DNA of 64,000 nucleotides. It comes from Vreelandella maris (lineage in GTDB: Bacteria; Pseudomonadota; Gammaproteobacteria; Pseudomonadales; Halomonadaceae). Under the pieces are notes generated by a model. The model was not told the origin of the DNA and made no database searches. It worked only from the letters and a program-made list of their open reading frames with translations. The stretch covers positions 120,220 through 184,219 of the forward strand of contig NZ_JABWCV010000008.1 of assembly GCF_013371085.1 (NCBI RefSeq), in the 5' to 3' direction. The translations under genes and the position numbers were made by a program. Of the stretch, positions 51,878-60,240 are shown piece after piece (the first letter of the stretch is position 1; every line of letters starts with the position of its first letter).

Positions 51878-53878
51878 ATGTTAGGCACTGCTCAATTCGC
51901 CCAGCGAATGGGAGGGATGTCGCCAGCGAAAGCCTGCCTGTTGCTTAGCCTGCCGATGGTGGTGCTGTTTTGGCTGGGGCTGCAGGGCCAAGGCGGTTTT
52001 GCGCTGGGACTACACGCCCTTGTAGCGCCCTCTTTTGAGAACGTTGACGAGCTGCTGCTTTATTACGCTTGGTGGCCGCGCCTCTCGATTGCTTTGCTCG
52101 CCGGTGGCGGCTTGGGACTGGCCGGGGTGCTGATGCAGCAGGTGCTGCGCAATCCGCTGGCTTCACCCACCACACTCGGGGTGGCATCGGGCGCTAACCT
52201 GGCGCTGATGACGGCCACCTTGCTGGCACCGGGGCTGCTGGTGGCCGGGCGAGAATGGGTAGCTTTGCTGGGCGGTGCGCTGGCGGTAGGGCTAGTGTTC
52301 CTGCTTTCGTGGCGTCGCGGGCTGGCGCCCATCGTGGTGGTGTTGGCGGGCCTGGTGGTGAATCTCTATTTAGGAGCGCTCTCCACAGCGCTCCTGCTGT
52401 TCAACCACGAAGCGCTCTCGGGGCTGTTGATTTGGGGCGCTGGTTCGCTGGCGCAAAATGGTTGGGACGGCGTTGCGATACTTTGGCCCCGGCTGGCGAT
52501 TAGCTGCGTGGCCGCGTGGTTTTTGCTGCGCCCCTTGGCGGTGCTGGAGCTGGATGATGCCAGTGCCAAGAGCCTCGGTGTATCGCTTGCCTATCTACGT
52601 TTTGGGGGCATGGGACTGGCGGTGTTTATTACCGGCAGCATTGTTAGCGTGGTGGGTATTATTGGTTTTATCGGTTTGGCCGCACCCAATATCGTGCGCA
52701 TGGCGGGTGCGCGCCGGTTAGGGCCACGGCTACTCTGGTCGACCCTTTTGGGGGCCGTACTGCTTGCCACGACGGATCTATTGCTACAGCAGTTTTCGGG
52801 CATGGCGGCCGCCTTTATTCCTACCGGGGCGATCACCGGTGCGCTAGGGGCGCCACTATTAATGTGGCTTATTCCGCGCTTAAAACTGCAGGGCGATCGG
52901 CCGCCAAAAAGCGCGGGAGTATTCACGCATCGCCACCCTGCACCCTCGCGGTTAGCTGCTGGGTTACTGCTCGCGTTACTGGGGGCTACGGTTCTGGGTT
53001 TGATGTTTGGCCAGGGCGTCGATGGGTGGTATTGGCTAGCGCCCGATAACTGGAATGTTATGCAATGGCGCATGCCCCGGGTGATGGCAGCGGCGGCCAG
53101 CGGGTTGATGCTGGCGATTGCGGGCACTATTCTTCAGCGCCTTTCCGCCAACCCCATGGCCAGCCCTGAGGTGTTAGGCATTAGTGGTGGCTGCGCCATT
53201 GCGCTGATTTTAGGGATTTTCCTGCTACCTGAGCCCACCAATATGATGCTGATTGGTGTAGGCACCTTAGGGGCGTTTGCGACCCTGCTGGTGCTGGTCG
53301 GCATCAACCGCAAAAGTGGTTTTCTCCCTGAACGCTTACTGCTCACCGGGGTAGCGATCAGTGCGCTGTTTGATGCGGTTCGCAGCGTAATGCTGGCAGG
53401 TGGCGATCCTCGTGGCCAGCAGGTGATTGCTTGGCTGGCGGGATCCACCTACTACGTGGATATCACCAATGCGGTGGTGGTAGGGGGCATTGCCGCCGCG
53501 CTGGCGCTGATCACGCTACCCTTCACCCGCTGGCTGGATATCTTGCCGTTAGGCGCACCAACCGCCAAAGCTCTTGGCGTAACACTCAACCGCGCCCGCT
53601 TGGCGTTACTACTATTAGTGGCGCTGCTCACTGCCTGCGCCACTCTCGTAGTGGGGCCGCTTTCGTTTATTGGCCTGCTGGCGCCGCACATGGCGCGATT
53701 AGTGGGCTTTTCCCGGGCTAAGCAGCATCTGCTGGGCGCGGCGTTGATTGGTATGCTGCTGATGGTGCTAGCGGATTGGGTCGGGCGTCAGGTTATTTTT
53801 CCCTATGAGATACCAGTGGGTTTGGTCGCCTCCTTAATTGGCGGTGCTTACTTTATGTGGGGGCTGCGGCGACTTTAA
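51878..53878 (+). CDS. fhuB: Ferric-siderophore permease FhuB (double-length)
   Basis: A 666-residue fusion of two FecCD-type permease halves (about residues 20-330 and 345-665), each with ten helices. Repeated family blocks are [24 protein letters not shown] in the first half and [23 protein letters not shown] in the second, with [10 protein letters not shown] and [10 protein letters not shown] as matching loops. This is the FhuB layout used for hydroxamate siderophores. The start chosen is ATG 51878 with AAAGGGG about ten bases before it; an ATG at 51779 is in frame but touches the Fur site and would leave no leader. It must work with FhuC encoded at 49293. Confidence 0.9.
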   Translation: MLGTAQFAQRMGGMSPAKACLLLSLPMVVLFWLGLQGQGGFALGLHALVAPSFENVDELLLYYAWWPRLSIALLAGGGLGLAGVLMQQVLRNPLASPTTLGVASGANLALMTATLLAPGLLVAGREWVALLGGALAVGLVFLLSWRRGLAPIVVVLAGLVVNLYLGALSTALLLFNHEALSGLLIWGAGSLAQNGWDGVAILWPRLAISCVAAWFLLRPLAVLELDDASAKSLGVSLAYLRFGGMGLAVFITGSIVSVVGIIGFIGLAAPNIVRMAGARRLGPRLLWSTLLGAVLLATTDLLLQQFSGMAAAFIPTGAITGALGAPLLMWLIPRLKLQGDRPPKSAGVFTHRHPAPSRLAAGLLLALLGATVLGLMFGQGVDGWYWLAPDNWNVMQWRMPRVMAAAASGLMLAIAGTILQRLSANPMASPEVLGISGGCAIALILGIFLLPEPTNMMLIGVGTLGAFATLLVLVGINRKSGFLPERLLLTGVAISALFDAVRSVMLAGGDPRGQQVIAWLAGSTYYVDITNAVVVGGIAAALALITLPFTRWLDILPLGAPTAKALGVTLNRARLALLLLVALLTACATLVVGPLSFIGLLAPHMARLVGFSRAKQHLLGAALIGMLLMVLADWVGRQVIFPYEIPVGLVASLIGGAYFMWGLRRL

Positions 53879-53996
53879 CCATATAAGAAAAACTAATGCC
53901 CCATTAGCAGGATGATTTTTAGTTATCACGGCTGCCCGGTACCTTAGTGCAATCTTTTAAACTTAGCGCACTTATTTTGACACTGAGGATTGGGCA

Positions 53997-54611
53997 ATGT
54001 GGGAAAGTTACCTCACCGGGCTGCTGGTATGCGGCGGTATTATCATGGCGATTGGCGCGCAGAACGCTTATATCCTAGGGCTGGCTATTCGCCGCGAGTA
54101 TCACTGGTGGTCGGCAGGCCTCTGCATGAGCGCGGATATTATCCTGCTTACGGCGGGCATGTTTGGGGTGAGCGCCTTCCTGTTGACGATGCCCAGTGCG
54201 CTGGAGGCGATGCGCTGGGTCGGCGTGGTATTTTTAAGCTGGCTGGCGGCACAGGCACTATTTCGGGCTGTTAGCGGTCGGCAAGGGCTGAGCGCCGAAG
54301 CGGGCAAAGCGCGTAGCTTAACCAAAGTTATTGTTGCCACCCTTGCCGTCACCGTGCTCAATCCCCAAGTGTACTTGGACACACTGCTGCTGATACCGGC
54401 CATCGGTGCCCAGCAGGAGAGTGCTGGTGTTTTTGTGGCGGGCGCCTCCACGGCTTCCATACTCTGGTTTAGCCTGCTGGCTTGGGGTGGCGCCGCGCTT
54501 TCGCCCTGGCTATCAAAGCCTATTGCATGGCGCATTATCGATGGCCTGATAGGATTAATGATGGCGGGTATAGCCGTTCATCTCGCCCTGGATGCTTCCT
54601 CTTTTCACTAG
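53997..54611 (+). CDS. LysE/ArgO-family amino-acid exporter
   Basis: A 204-residue inner-membrane protein with six helices. The start GAQNAYILGLAIRREYHWWSAGLCMSADIILLTAGMFGV is characteristic of LysE/ArgO, which export lysine or arginine. The segment AVTVLNPQVYLDTLLLIPAIG, with NPxVYLDT, is also diagnostic. It is convergent with the threonine aldolase gene and has no visible regulator beside it. ArgP at 40470 is a candidate activator. Confidence 0.9.
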   Translation: MWESYLTGLLVCGGIIMAIGAQNAYILGLAIRREYHWWSAGLCMSADIILLTAGMFGVSAFLLTMPSALEAMRWVGVVFLSWLAAQALFRAVSGRQGLSAEAGKARSLTKVIVATLAVTVLNPQVYLDTLLLIPAIGAQQESAGVFVAGASTASILWFSLLAWGGAALSPWLSKPIAWRIIDGLIGLMMAGIAVHLALDASSFH

Positions 54612-54623
54612 GCCGATTCGCCA

Positions 54624-55631
54624 TTAATGACGGCTGAAATAGGCCTCCATCACGGCGACTACTTTTTCAATATCCGCATCGTTGATATCCCGATGGACGA
54701 CAAAACGGGTGGCGTAAATTAACTCAATGAGTATGCCATGCTCCTTAAGCCATGCGGCGAGTGGCTGCACATGAGCGTCTGGAAAACGAGCAAATACCAT
54801 GTTGGTAGCTTGTGAGGTGATCTCGACGCCTGGCAGCTTGGCTAAGTTTTTGGCCAATAGGGCTGCACGGCGGTGATCTTCGCTTAGATCGGTAACGTGG
54901 TGATCCAGGGCGTACTGACAGGCCGCAGCGATAATGCCCACTTGACGCATACCACCGCCCACCATCTTGCGTAAACGGCGGGCCTTATCAATCAGCGCTT
55001 GCGAACCCACCAACGCCGATCCCATCGGTGTCCCCAGGCCTTTTGAAAAACACAGGGAAACGCTATCGAAGGGCAGGCAAAGCTGCTTGAGCGATGTGTC
55101 GGTTGCGATGGCGGCATTAAACAAACGTGCGCCGTCTAGGTGCGTGGCCAATCCGCGATCCCGCGCTAGGTCGGTCGCTTTTTGCACATAGTCGGCCGAG
55201 AGCACCTTGCCGCCAATGGTGTTTTCCAGTGCCAGCAGCTTGCTGCGTGCAAAGTGGAAATCGTCGGCTTTAATGGCAGCGCTGATTTTTTCCAATGGCA
55301 ATGCGCCATCGTCCGCATTCTCGATGGGCTGAGGTTGGATACTGCCCAAGACCGCAGCGCCACCGCCTTCATAGCGGTAGGTATGCGCTGACTGACCAAC
55401 GATGTATTCATCGCCGCGTTCGCAGTGGGCCATCAGCGCCACCAAGTTACTTTGTGTACCGCTGGGGAAAAGTAGCGCCGCCTCTTTTCCGGCTAGCTCC
55501 GCTAGATTGGCTTGAAATGCATTCACCGTTGGGTCATCGCCCCACACATCATCACCGACCGGCGCGGCCATCATGGCTTCCAGCATGGCGGGCGTGGAGC
55601 GAGTCACCGTATCGCTGCGCAAATCAATCAT
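54624..55631 (-). CDS. ltaE: Low-specificity L-threonine aldolase
   Basis: A 335-residue PLP enzyme cleaving L-threonine and allo-threonine to glycine and acetaldehyde. Visible: MIDLRSDTVTRSTPAMLEAM at the start, FPSGTQSNLVALMAHC, DGARLFNAA for PLP binding, and the Schiff-base lysine in SLCFSKGLGTPMGSALVG. The start at 55631 has AAGGAG upstream. Length is normal. Confidence 0.94.
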   Translation of the reverse strand: MIDLRSDTVTRSTPAMLEAMMAAPVGDDVWGDDPTVNAFQANLAELAGKEAALLFPSGTQSNLVALMAHCERGDEYIVGQSAHTYRYEGGGAAVLGSIQPQPIENADDGALPLEKISAAIKADDFHFARSKLLALENTIGGKVLSADYVQKATDLARDRGLATHLDGARLFNAAIATDTSLKQLCLPFDSVSLCFSKGLGTPMGSALVGSQALIDKARRLRKMVGGGMRQVGIIAAACQYALDHHVTDLSEDHRRAALLAKNLAKLPGVEITSQATNMVFARFPDAHVQPLAAWLKEHGILIELIYATRFVVHRDINDADIEKVVAVMEAYFSRH

Positions 55632-55745
55632 GCAGAACTCCTTTTGTGTGTAAAGGCAACAACTTAGATTAAATTTTTTGAGCAAGATCATAAGAACCAT
55701 CTATGGTTAACAGCATACTGCATGTCACTCACACATAGGCACCCC

Positions 55746-56966
55746 ATGGATTTAAAAAGTGGCTACCCCTTTTGGGCCGTCAAGAATGGCCTGCTGAAAG
55801 CATACCCCCCGCTTGCGCGCGATCATCAATGCGATGTGGTCGTGATTGGTGGTGGTATTACGGGGGCGTTGATTGCAGATGAGTTAAGCCGCCATGGCCA
55901 TTATGTCGTGGTGCTTGAGCGTCGCGATGTGGGGTGGGGCAGTTCCGCCGCCAGCACGGCTTTATTGCAATATGAAATCGATACGCATATGACTGAGCTG
56001 GCGAAGCTTTATGGCGAAGCAAATGCTCTACTCGCTTACCGCGCCTGTGCCGACGCGATCAGAGAACTCGAATCATTAGCGGCAGGGCTGGGTGATGTGG
56101 ATTTTGCGCATCAACAAAGCCTTTATTATGCCAGTAGTGAAGAGGATGTTGCGCCACTCAAAGAAGAGCTAGCGCTGCGTCAGAAGCATGGTTTTGATGC
56201 TTCCTGGCTTGATAAAGAAACAATTTTAGCGGAGTACGATTTTGCAGCACCGGGCGCTATTCTTACCCAATTGGCCGCCAGTATTGATCCCTATCGTATG
56301 GCTTATCAGCTGTTTGCCAGGCTGGTGGAGCGTGGTGGTGAGGTCTATGACCGCACAGAAATGGAGACAATGGCGCCGGATGAAGAGGGTGTCACGCTGA
56401 CACTAACCAATGGCACCACGCTGCGTTGCCAGCATGTGGTGATGGCGGCAGGCTACGAGTCTCAATCCTGGTTGCCAGAGAGCGTGGCGATCAACCGTAG
56501 TAGCTATGCATTTATCACCGACCCGCTCTCCCCCAAAGCACTGGGTAAATTACGCCATACCATGGTGTGGGAGTCTGCGCGGCCCTATCTCTATCTACGA
56601 ACTACCTGCGATGGCCGCTTGCTTGTAGGTGGTGACGATGATGATGAAGACATCCCCCAGCGTCGCGATGCGCGGGTCGAAGAGAAAGCCCAGGGGCTGG
56701 CGAGCAAAGTAGAGGCGTTGTGGCCTAAGCTGGATATTAATCCAACGTTCTCGTGGGGCGGTACGTTTGCCGAAACCAAAGACGGATTGCCATTTTTTGG
56801 CCCCCATGAGGCCCATGGGCCCCGCGTACACTTCGCCATGGCATATGGTGGCAATGGCATTAGCTACAGCATGATCGGTGCAAAATTACTGCGCGCGCTG
56901 ATCGAAGGAGAAGAGCATCCGCTGGCTGAGCTGTTTTCTTTCAAGCGACTAGCCAAAATGAACTGA
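55746..56966 (+). CDS. FAD-dependent oxidoreductase (DAO/GlpD fold)
   Basis: A 406-residue protein with an N-terminal FAD motif VVVIGGGITGALIADELSRHGHYVVVLERRDVGWGSS and a C-terminal FGPHEAHGPRVHFAMAYGGNGISYSMIGAKLL that closes the FAD site in the D-amino-acid-oxidase family. It has the gamma-glutamylputrescine oxidase-like general layout, but the substrate is not evident. The start is uncertain: ATG at 55746 (AGG upstream) or 55722. The next gene is speG, so a link to amine metabolism is possible but not shown. Confidence 0.82.
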   Translation: MDLKSGYPFWAVKNGLLKAYPPLARDHQCDVVVIGGGITGALIADELSRHGHYVVVLERRDVGWGSSAASTALLQYEIDTHMTELAKLYGEANALLAYRACADAIRELESLAAGLGDVDFAHQQSLYYASSEEDVAPLKEELALRQKHGFDASWLDKETILAEYDFAAPGAILTQLAASIDPYRMAYQLFARLVERGGEVYDRTEMETMAPDEEGVTLTLTNGTTLRCQHVVMAAGYESQSWLPESVAINRSSYAFITDPLSPKALGKLRHTMVWESARPYLYLRTTCDGRLLVGGDDDDEDIPQRRDARVEEKAQGLASKVEALWPKLDINPTFSWGGTFAETKDGLPFFGPHEAHGPRVHFAMAYGGNGISYSMIGAKLLRALIEGEEHPLAELFSFKRLAKMN

Positions 56967-57092
56967 CTATCGGAACCTCTCTATCATCGAAAAACGAAGG
57001 CCTTACCGAAGACGTTAAACGCGCCTTAAAATTTCGCAGCGAGCTGATGAGAAGCGGGTATCCTTAAGGGATACCCATCAGAGTAGAGGACA

Positions 57093-57644
57093 ATGAGTCA
57101 CACACTTTTTTTAAGGGCCCTGGAGCGCAACGATTTGCGCTTTGTCCACGAGCTCAATAATAACCAGAGCATAATGTCGTACTGGTTCGAGGAGCCTTAC
57201 GAGTCATTTGACGAACTGGAAGAGCTGTATAACAAACACATACATGATAACGCCGAACGACGCTTTGTCGCCGAAGATAGCCATGGTAACGCGATTGGTT
57301 TAGTGGAACTGATCGAGATCGATTACATCCACCGCAGTGCCGAGTTTCAAATCATCATTGCTCCCGATCATCAGGGCAAAGGGTTTGCTCGCTCGTTGAT
57401 CCACCAAGCGTTGCACTACTCATTCACGATCTTAAACCTGCACAAGGTGTATCTCATTGTGGCGGTGGAAAACGTCAAAGCGATCCATCTTTACGAGGAG
57501 AGCGGTTTTATTGAGGAAGGGCACCTAGTGCAGGAGTTCTTTATCAATGGCAAATATAGGGATGTGAAGCGTATGTATATCCTGCAGGACGCCTACCTCG
57601 GCCAGATAGATAGCGTCGATGCGCCAGAATCTAACTGGCTGTAA
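57093..57644 (+). CDS. speG: Spermidine N1-acetyltransferase SpeG
   Basis: A 183-residue GNAT enzyme that acetylates spermidine and spermine. Diagnostic segments are [32 protein letters not shown] at the start and the acetyl-CoA loop [15 protein letters not shown], with [28 protein letters not shown] following. It is slightly longer at the C-terminus than the E. coli protein. It ends at a shared terminator. Confidence 0.93.
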   Translation: MSHTLFLRALERNDLRFVHELNNNQSIMSYWFEEPYESFDELEELYNKHIHDNAERRFVAEDSHGNAIGLVELIEIDYIHRSAEFQIIIAPDHQGKGFARSLIHQALHYSFTILNLHKVYLIVAVENVKAIHLYEESGFIEEGHLVQEFFINGKYRDVKRMYILQDAYLGQIDSVDAPESNWL

Positions 57645-57683
57645 GCGTTACAGCAAAACGCCCTAATAAAACTACACAATAAA

Positions 57684-57705
57684 ACGCCTCGCGGATACGA
57701 GGCGT
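57684..57705. terminator. Bidirectional terminator between speG and the first small gene
   Basis: ACGCCTCG and CGAGGCGT form a perfect 8-bp stem with a 6-nt loop. In the minus direction it runs into TTTTATT, closing the small gene at 57732. Confidence 0.8.
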
Positions 57706-57731
57706 ATGAATAGTGTTAACTACTTATCCCT

Positions 57732-57848
57732 TTAGCCTAAGTAGGCCTTGATCGCGTCAAAGGCCGCGCGCTGTTGCCGTGCGCGGTGTGCCCATACTTC
57801 CATAATATCGGCATCCCTTGTCTGTCCTTGATTCACTGAGTGTTGCAT
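57732..57848 (-). CDS. Small conserved-looking protein, 38 residues (paralogue 1)
   Basis: A 38-residue protein starting MQHSVNQGQ and ending RAAFDAIKAYLG. I do not recognise the family. AAGGAG precedes its ATG by eight bases, a TATAAAT box lies at 57887-57893, and a terminator follows the stop. It aligns with the product of the next small gene (58148-58261) as RD-x-[DE]-[IV]-[ML]-E-x-W, then A and RAA, then A-[IL]-KAYLG. Two separately controlled copies of one pattern argue that it is expressed. The predicted structure is one amphipathic helix; no signal or membrane segment is seen. Function unknown. Confidence 0.7.
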   Translation of the reverse strand: MQHSVNQGQTRDADIMEVWAHRARQQRAAFDAIKAYLG

Positions 57849-57904
57849 AGCGTCCACTCCTTTTCAGAGGTTAAGTGAAAGGCCTTATTTATAGCCTTTT
57901 TGTA

Positions 57905-57920
57905 CACAAATTAATTTGTG
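57905..57920. promoter_or_regulatory. 16-bp perfect palindrome at the promoter of the first small gene
   Basis: CACAAATT-AATTTGTG overlaps the region where the -35 of the minus-strand promoter should be, 12 bases upstream of TATAAAT. It is a candidate repressor or activator site. Confidence 0.5.
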
Positions 57921-58082
57921 CGAAGCAGCATTTTAGTTCTGGGTAGAATAATAAGGGCTTTTTCGAGCTTCGGGTAGTCCAAATGATGTAGGTAATTTGC
58001 CATTTTGTGTAAGCATATGCTTACAATTAGCCTACTGACACCTCTATCCATTTGAATGAAAAAGTTTTTCATAGTCATAAAA

Positions 58083-58105
58083 AAGCCGGGAATGACCCCC
58101 GGCTT
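58083..58105 (-). terminator. Terminator of the second small gene
   Basis: AAGCCGGG and CCCGGCTT pair across a 7-nt loop; on the minus strand the stem is followed by six Ts. Confidence 0.85.
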
Positions 58106-58147
58106 CGGTGATTATCTTTTAGTCTTAAAGAGTCAAAAGCACCTGAA

Positions 58148-58261
58148 TTAACCCAAATAGGCTTTCAGCGCCTCGGCTGCGGCACGATGCCACTGGGCAT
58201 TCAAGCCCCAAAACTCCAGAACTTCATTGTCGCGTGCACGGGAGGGTATGAGAAACGTCAT
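58148..58261 (-). CDS. Small conserved-looking protein, 37 residues (paralogue 2)
   Basis: A 37-residue protein starting MTFLIPSRARDNEVLEFWG and ending WHRAAAEALKAYLG. AGGAGG stands eight bases before the ATG, a TATACT box lies at 58283-58288 and a terminator follows. It shares about half of its last 28 residues with the 38-residue product of 57732-57848, including the RD start, a central Trp, the RAA triplet and the terminal KAYLG. No known domain is recognised. The basic-then-acidic amphipathic helix could dimerise or bind a partner protein. Function unknown. Confidence 0.7.
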   Translation of the reverse strand: MTFLIPSRARDNEVLEFWGLNAQWHRAAAEALKAYLG

Positions 58262-58303
58262 AATATGGTCCTCCTAATGGGACTACATATGAAGTATAGC
58301 CTC

Positions 58304-58326
58304 TTTATGCTGCGATGCAGCATAAA
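58304..58326. promoter_or_regulatory. Palindrome at the promoter of the second small gene
   Basis: TTTATGCTGC-GAT-GCAGCATAAA is an exact 10-3-10 dyad centred about 30 bases upstream of the minus-strand TATACT box, over the likely -35. It differs in sequence from the palindrome of the first small gene. Confidence 0.5.
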
Positions 58327-58420
58327 AGGTTGTTATAAAACCTCTGGGTAAAGGGGAACAAGCTTAAAATAAAATATGTTATTGTTAATAAAAGACTAAA
58401 AATAACGATAGTATCTTCTA

Positions 58421-59227
58421 ATGACTCATCTCTCTTCCGCCTCGGTTGTACACCATGACAGCATGATAGATGCCCCAGAGGGGCGACTATTTACACGTGT
58501 CTGGCAACCAGCCAGTGCCGCGTCCCTTGAACAAAGCCCTATCGTACTGCTGCACGACTCACTAGGTTGCGTTGAGCTATGGCGTAGCTTTCCTGCGGCG
58601 CTGTGTGCAGCCACCCAGCGCACCGTAGTCGCCTATGATCGCCTTGGTTTCGGCCGTTCTGATGCCCGCCACGACACGTTGTCATTGTGTTTTATCGATG
58701 ATGAACCGGCTCAAGGTTTCTCTGCCCTTCGTGATGCATTGGGTATTAAGCGCTTTATTGCCATTGGGCATAGTGTAGGCGGCTGTATGGCTGTTCACTG
58801 CGCGGGGGTATATGCCGATGAGTGCGATGGTTTGATTACCATCTCTGCCCAGGCGTTTAACGAAGCACGAACGCGAAACGGTATTGTGGAAGCCAAAGGG
58901 GTATTTCAGGCGCCAGAACAGCTTGCCAAGCTGGAAAAATATCATGGTGATAAAGCCCGTTGGGTACTCAATGCCTGGACAGAAACCTGGTTAAATCCAG
59001 CGTTTGAAAACTGGTCATTAACGCCAGCATTGGCGCAGGTGACGTGTCCCAGCTTAGTTATTCATGGTGAGAAAGATGAGTATGGCTCGCACCGTCAGCC
59101 GGAGCGTATGGTTCGCTATATCAAAGGCCCTGCACACGGCGAAATGCTGGCCAATATTCACCATGTCCCTCATCGTGAATGTGAAGCCGATGTAGTGAGT
59201 TTGGTCCACCAGTTTGTTGAACGCTAG
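58421..59227 (+). CDS. Alpha/beta hydrolase
   Basis: A 268-residue alpha/beta-hydrolase. The nucleophile elbow is GHSVGG (about residues 116-121), the oxyanion region is VLLHDSLGCVELW near residue 45, and the acid and His lie in VIHGEKDEYGS and the C-terminal PHRECEADV or HGEM segments. It resembles 2-hydroxymuconate-semialdehyde-hydrolase or ester-hydrolase-like proteins. Substrate unknown. The phosphoesterase gene follows 29 bases later, perhaps in one transcript. Confidence 0.82.
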   Translation: MTHLSSASVVHHDSMIDAPEGRLFTRVWQPASAASLEQSPIVLLHDSLGCVELWRSFPAALCAATQRTVVAYDRLGFGRSDARHDTLSLCFIDDEPAQGFSALRDALGIKRFIAIGHSVGGCMAVHCAGVYADECDGLITISAQAFNEARTRNGIVEAKGVFQAPEQLAKLEKYHGDKARWVLNAWTETWLNPAFENWSLTPALAQVTCPSLVIHGEKDEYGSHRQPERMVRYIKGPAHGEMLANIHHVPHRECEADVVSLVHQFVER

Positions 59228-59256
59228 CTATAGTGATGAAAGCCACAAGGAGCCTT

Positions 59257-60018
59257 ATGCGCCTGCGTATTTTGTCTGATCTACACTTGGAGTTTTTCGA
59301 CGGCAGCCGTGAATTGCCAGAAGTGGACGCCGACGTGGTGATTCTAGCTGGCGATATCCATCGCAAGAGCGAAGGGCTTGCCTGGGCGCGTCACCGATTC
59401 CCGGACAGGCCCATTATTTATGTACCTGGCAACCATGAGTTCTACGGAACATGCATGCCGCAGCTGCGTGAAGAGTTGGCGAGCGAAGCCGAACGCCTCA
59501 ATATCGAGCTTTTGGATAATCGCGCGGTAACCCTCGACGGCGTGCGCTTTTACGGCACAACACTGTGGACGGACTTCGCGCTCTATGCCAATGACCCGAC
59601 CCAAAACCCTGCCCATACCGAGTCAAAAGCACTGCGTTATATGCCCGATTTTAAGATTGTCCAATCATCGCCAGGCGTGACCTTGACGCCTCAAATGAGT
59701 CAGGAATTGCATAGCGAGGCGCTTGGCTGGCTAGAAAATGCTCTTGCTCAGCCGTTTAACGGGCCAAAAGTGGTCATTAGCCACCACGCGCCGCTGCACG
59801 ACTGTATTCCCGGTCAATATTTGGGCGACGCTCTTTCCCCGGCGTTTGCCTCACACCTGCCTCAGCTCATGGGCAAAATGGACATATGGGTGCATGGGCA
59901 TGTTCATGAGCCTGTCGATATATTGCTTAACGGTACTCGTATCATCGCCAACCCTGGTGGTTACCCCTATGAGTTCACTCCTGAGTTGTTTAAGTCAGGT
60001 TTTGTGATTGACGTATGA
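59257..60018 (+). CDS. Calcineurin-like metallophosphoesterase
   Basis: A 253-residue single-domain enzyme with the full metal-binding set: D-x-H in SDLHLEF, GDIH, GNHEF, the His in ISHHAPLH and the G-H-x-H in VHGHVHEP. The family hydrolyses phosphomono- or diesters using two metal ions. The start at 59257 has AAGGAG four bases before it; an ATG eight codons upstream is in frame but lacks a site. The target compound cannot be inferred. Confidence 0.9.
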   Translation: MRLRILSDLHLEFFDGSRELPEVDADVVILAGDIHRKSEGLAWARHRFPDRPIIYVPGNHEFYGTCMPQLREELASEAERLNIELLDNRAVTLDGVRFYGTTLWTDFALYANDPTQNPAHTESKALRYMPDFKIVQSSPGVTLTPQMSQELHSEALGWLENALAQPFNGPKVVISHHAPLHDCIPGQYLGDALSPAFASHLPQLMGKMDIWVHGHVHEPVDILLNGTRIIANPGGYPYEFTPELFKSGFVIDV

Positions 60019-60163
60019 AAAATTATTTATTTCATTGAATTGCGTCTAAGTGCTGGTTATTTCGGGTGACTGTTTGGGTTTCCGTAGGAATTCTACTTTG
60101 GTTTAAATTTGACGACTTTCGCTTGCGCCATATCGACTCGATACTTATCTTCCTAGTTGTATG

Positions 60164-60174
60164 ATGTATTACAT
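60164..60174. promoter_or_regulatory. Short dyad upstream of kdgD
   Basis: ATGTA-T-TACAT is an exact 5-1-5 dyad 67 bases before kdgD. The shape is like GntR/FadR-type operators that often control sugar-acid genes. Weak evidence on its own. Confidence 0.3.
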
Positions 60175-60240
60175 AGGATGTTGGCCAGATGATGGCGTCT
60201 GTTCATTCAATGGTCAGCGCATTTACAAAGAGGGCGCAAT

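Noticed and set aside
52591..53127. Open frame of 178 codons opposite fhuB
   Set aside because: Its translation is a low-complexity Ala/Pro/Ser mix typical of antisense frames in GC-rich membrane-protein genes.
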